This document shows positions 7,755 to 9,355 of a DNA stretch of 9,355 nucleotides, in pieces. Positions within the stretch are counted from its first letter, which is position 1. Every line of letters starts with the position of its first letter. Where the stretch lies: NCBI GenBank assembly GCA_023416195.1, contig JAEZID010000044.1, positions 1-9,355 on the forward strand, in the 5' to 3' direction. This DNA comes from Pseudomonadota bacterium. GTDB taxonomy: Bacteria > Pseudomonadota > Alphaproteobacteria > Azospirillales > Azospirillaceae. Made by a program: the position numbers and the translations under genes. Below the pieces are notes generated by a model, which was not told where the DNA came from, ran no database searches, and was given only the letters and a program-made list of their open reading frames with translations.

Positions 7755-8252
7755 GAGCGGGCTGGTCCCGTACTGGCGCAGGTCCTGTTCCTTGCGCATC
7801 AGATCGCGCTGTTGCAGCGGGTCGAGCTGGCCCATGGCGTCGTCCGTGCGCAGGCGATCCACCTCCGGGCGCATCAGGTCGTACTTGAAGCGGTCGGTCA
7901 TCGCCTCGGTCGAAGGCGCGGTGGGCTGCGGCCGTGGCGTCGGCATGTCGACGGCCGGCGGCGGCGGTGGCGAGGAACTGCCCCGGCGGCGCTGCGGGGC
8001 GGGTTGCTGCTGAGGAGGCTGCGGCCCCGTTTCCTGCGCCATCCTTTGCAGTCCGGGCCGGGCCGCATCGGGCCGTGCGTTCTCCTCGGCCTGGAGCTGG
8101 CGCAGGGTCTTGCGCTCGCCACCCGGCGTGTAGGTCTGCGTGCGGACGGGTGAGACGGACTGGGCCTGGCCGGGCGTCTCGTCCCGAATCTCCGCCGTCG
8201 CGCAGGCGGTGAGCAGCAACGCGGCGGCGAGACACAATGGATGCGGTTTCAT
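7746..8252 (-). CDS. Putative small lipoprotein, Pro/Gln-rich, function unknown
   Basis: A 168-residue protein with a clear lipoprotein signal: a basic start MKPH, a hydrophobic stretch CLAAALLL and the lipobox LTAC, with lipidated Cys17. After cleavage the residues ATAEIRD follow, so outer-membrane sorting is plausible because no Asp follows the Cys. Residues 40-72 are charged and probably helical (ERKTLRQLQAEENARP). Residues 75-115 form a flexible linker rich in Pro, Gln and Arg with a run of five prolines. The C-terminal 50 residues look helical again (DRFKYDLMRPEVDRLRTDDAM). I recognise no family. GGAGG lies about 14 bases before the ATG, further than usual. It diverges from the LexA-box imuB promoter and is followed 105 bp later by the HupE-like gene on the same strand. 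Confidence 0.78.
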   Translation of the reverse strand: MKPHPLCLAAALLLTACATAEIRDETPGQAQSVSPVRTQTYTPGGERKTLRQLQAEENARPDAARPGLQRMAQETGPQPPQQQPAPQRRRGSSSPPPPPAVDMPTPRPQPTAPSTEAMTDRFKYDLMRPEVDRLRTDDAMGQLDPLQQRDLMRKEQDLRQYGTSPLGR

Positions 8253-8371
8253 TCCAAGAATGTCGTCCTCCGCCCGGACGGGGACAAGATGCTCCAGGCG
8301 GGGTCAGCCAATATCCCATGCGCGTGGATCGCGCGTGCGGACTCCCCTCCGCCGCTGTTTGCCGCTATCAT

Positions 8372-8386
8372 GTTCCTGATTTGTTC
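8372..8386 (+). promoter_or_regulatory. LexA (SOS) box upstream of imuB
   Basis: GTTCCTGATTTGTTC is an exact match to the alphaproteobacterial LexA operator, GTTC-N7-GTTC, with AT-rich spacing. It ends 46 bases before the imuB ATG, where it would overlap or adjoin the promoter. LexA cleavage after DNA damage would release imuB. It is known that imuB-type mutasome operons in this class are LexA-controlled. The box also lies 120 bases ahead of the divergent lipoprotein and could affect it too. Confidence 0.85.
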
Positions 8387-8432
8387 TAAATGATCCATTT
8401 CAAGCGATCCAACGGCGGGAAGGAGGACGGTT

Positions 8433-9355
8433 ATGGCGCGGCGCATCGTATCGCTTTGGCTGCCACGGCTGTCCACCGACGCGCATGTCCGCCGCTTTCC
8501 GGATCTGCGGGACCGGCCGCTGGCCGCCGTTCTGGCGGAGCGCGGGCGGCTCGCCGTCGCCGCCGTGAACCGGGCGGCGGAAGCGGCCGGGGTGTTGCCG
8601 GGCATGACCCTGGCCGACGCCCGCGCCGTCGAACCGGCTCTGGCCGTCCTCGACGCCGAACCCGAGTCGGACGCGCGGCTGCTGGAACGGCTCGCCGCGT
8701 GGTGCACCCGCTACACGCCCTGGACGGCGCCGGACGGAACCGATGGGGTGGTGTTGGACATCACCGGATGCGCCCACCTGTTCGGCGGCGAGCGGACCTT
8801 GCTGACCGACCTGAAGACGCGGCTGGCGGCGAGCGGCTTCGAGTCGCGCGCCGCGCTGGCCGACACCCCAGCGGCGGCCTGGGCCGTCGCGCGGTTCGCC
8901 CTTCTTACCCTCTCCCCAGAGGGGTGGGAGGTTGTTATCTCCCCCACCCAACAACGCGCCGCCCTCGATCCGCTGCCGGTCGCCGCGTTGCGCCTGCCCG
9001 CCACCGCCGTGGAGGGATTGGCCGCGGTAGGCCTGCGGCGCATCGGCGATCTGCACGCCATGCCGCGCGCCGCGCTGGCGGCCCGATTCGGGACGGCGGT
9101 GGCTCGGCGGCTCGATCAGGCGCTCGGACGGCTGGACGAGCCAGTGTCGCCGCGCATGCCGGTGCCGCCGCACAGCGTGCGCCTCGCCCTGCCCGAGCCG
9201 ATCTCGACGCCCGAGGCTATCGCCGGCGCCGTCCGGCATCTGCTGGACAGGCTCGGCGCCGGGCTGGAGGCGGCGCAGGAGGGCGCCCGTCGCCTGCTGT
9301 TGGAGGCGCATCGGGTGGACCGCCGGCTGGAGGACCCGCCGCAGACGCTCGCCAT
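8433..9355 (+). CDS. imuB: ImuB, Y-family polymerase-like SOS mutagenesis protein (partial, 3' end missing)
   Basis: The first 307 residues are present and the frame continues past the right edge. ImuB is an inactive Y-family polymerase relative that bridges the beta clamp, ImuA and DnaE2 in damage-induced translesion synthesis. The start MARRIVSLWLPRLSTDAHVRR and the block GVVLDITGCAHLFGGE (105-120) are typical. The Y-family catalytic Asp-Glu pair is not there: LDITGCAHLF stands where active polymerases have the SxDE motif, and the N-terminal YxDxxxFF-type Asp is lost too. A helix-hairpin-helix-like part, VEGLAAVGLRRIGDLHAMPRAALAARFG, spans 193-220. Residues 156-171 (ALLTLSPEGWEVVISP) are unlike the family and lie in a palindromic repeat. 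AGGAGG sits 6 bases before the ATG, and a LexA box lies upstream. No imuA precedes it; dnaE2 may follow outside the window. Confidence 0.93.
   Translation, partial: MARRIVSLWLPRLSTDAHVRRFPDLRDRPLAAVLAERGRLAVAAVNRAAEAAGVLPGMTLADARAVEPALAVLDAEPESDARLLERLAAWCTRYTPWTAPDGTDGVVLDITGCAHLFGGERTLLTDLKTRLAASGFESRAALADTPAAAWAVARFALLTLSPEGWEVVISPTQQRAALDPLPVAALRLPATAVEGLAAVGLRRIGDLHAMPRAALAARFGTAVARRLDQALGRLDEPVSPRMPVPPHSVRLALPEPISTPEAIAGAVRHLLDRLGAGLEAAQEGARRLLLEAHRVDRRLEDPPQTLA
8907..8955. repeat. Palindromic REP-like element inside the imuB reading frame
   Basis: About 49 bp with several nested inverted repeats: GGGTGGG (8922-8928) with CCCACCC (8943-8949), GTTGTT (8931-8936) with AACAAC (8950-8955), and an imperfect CCCTCTCCCC (8908-8917)/GGGGTGGGAG (8921-8930). 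The C-run/G-run style resembles the intergenic palindromes at 2331 and 5774, though it is not an exact copy. The frame is kept: it encodes roughly ALLTLSPEGWEVVISPTQQ in a region that in ImuB relatives is a loop between conserved blocks. It lacks the GC-biased codon use of the rest of the gene (GTT GTT ATC, CTT CTT). Confidence 0.6.

Noticed and set aside
8400..9311. 303-codon open frame on the - strand across imuB
   Set aside because: It mirrors imuB, which has a strong ribosome site, a LexA box and clear family motifs; the antisense product is Arg/Gln/Gly-rich.

Overview
The window looks like ordinary chromosome from a high-GC alphaproteobacterium, most likely a Rhodospirillales member such as Azospirillum. 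This rests on very high GC with strong G/C at third codon positions, a GTTC-N7-GTTC LexA box of the alphaproteobacterial type, and the mix of FliG, a TAXI binding protein and ImuB. The genus is inferred from overall resemblance, not proven. No phage, insertion sequence, CRISPR array, tRNA or rRNA was seen. No gap between genes exceeds 200 bases.

Layout, left to right. (1) The 3' end of an unidentified + strand gene overlaps tail-to-tail with rluE (23S rRNA pseudouridine synthase, - strand). (2) rluE diverges from a GhrA-type glyoxylate/hydroxypyruvate reductase across an 82-bp gap holding a perfect 15-bp tandem repeat. (3) A MarR-type regulator (- strand) is convergent with ghrA. (4) A GC-rich palindromic repeat follows fliG, the flagellar switch protein (- strand), which here has no other flagellar gene beside it. 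(5) An M17 leucyl aminopeptidase (- strand, probable TTG start) diverges from a glutathione S-transferase (+). (6) A larger, cloverleaf-like palindromic repeat separates that GST from three - strand envelope genes: a small lipoprotein, a divergent HupE/UreJ-like membrane protein, and an orphan TAXI solute-binding protein. (7) On the + strand a LexA box leads directly into imuB, which runs off the right edge.

The genes do not form one pathway. Most sit alone or in divergent pairs: RNA modification (rluE), small-molecule reduction and conjugation (ghrA, GST), peptide turnover (aminopeptidase), motility (fliG), envelope and transport (lipoprotein, HupE-like, TAXI) and SOS mutagenesis (imuB). I see no clear new multi-gene system. 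The observations most worth following are a palindromic repeat apparently accommodated inside the imuB reading frame, the LexA box on an imuB that lacks an adjacent imuA, the loss of the usual metal-binding residues in the HupE-like protein, and the family of G-rich palindromes.
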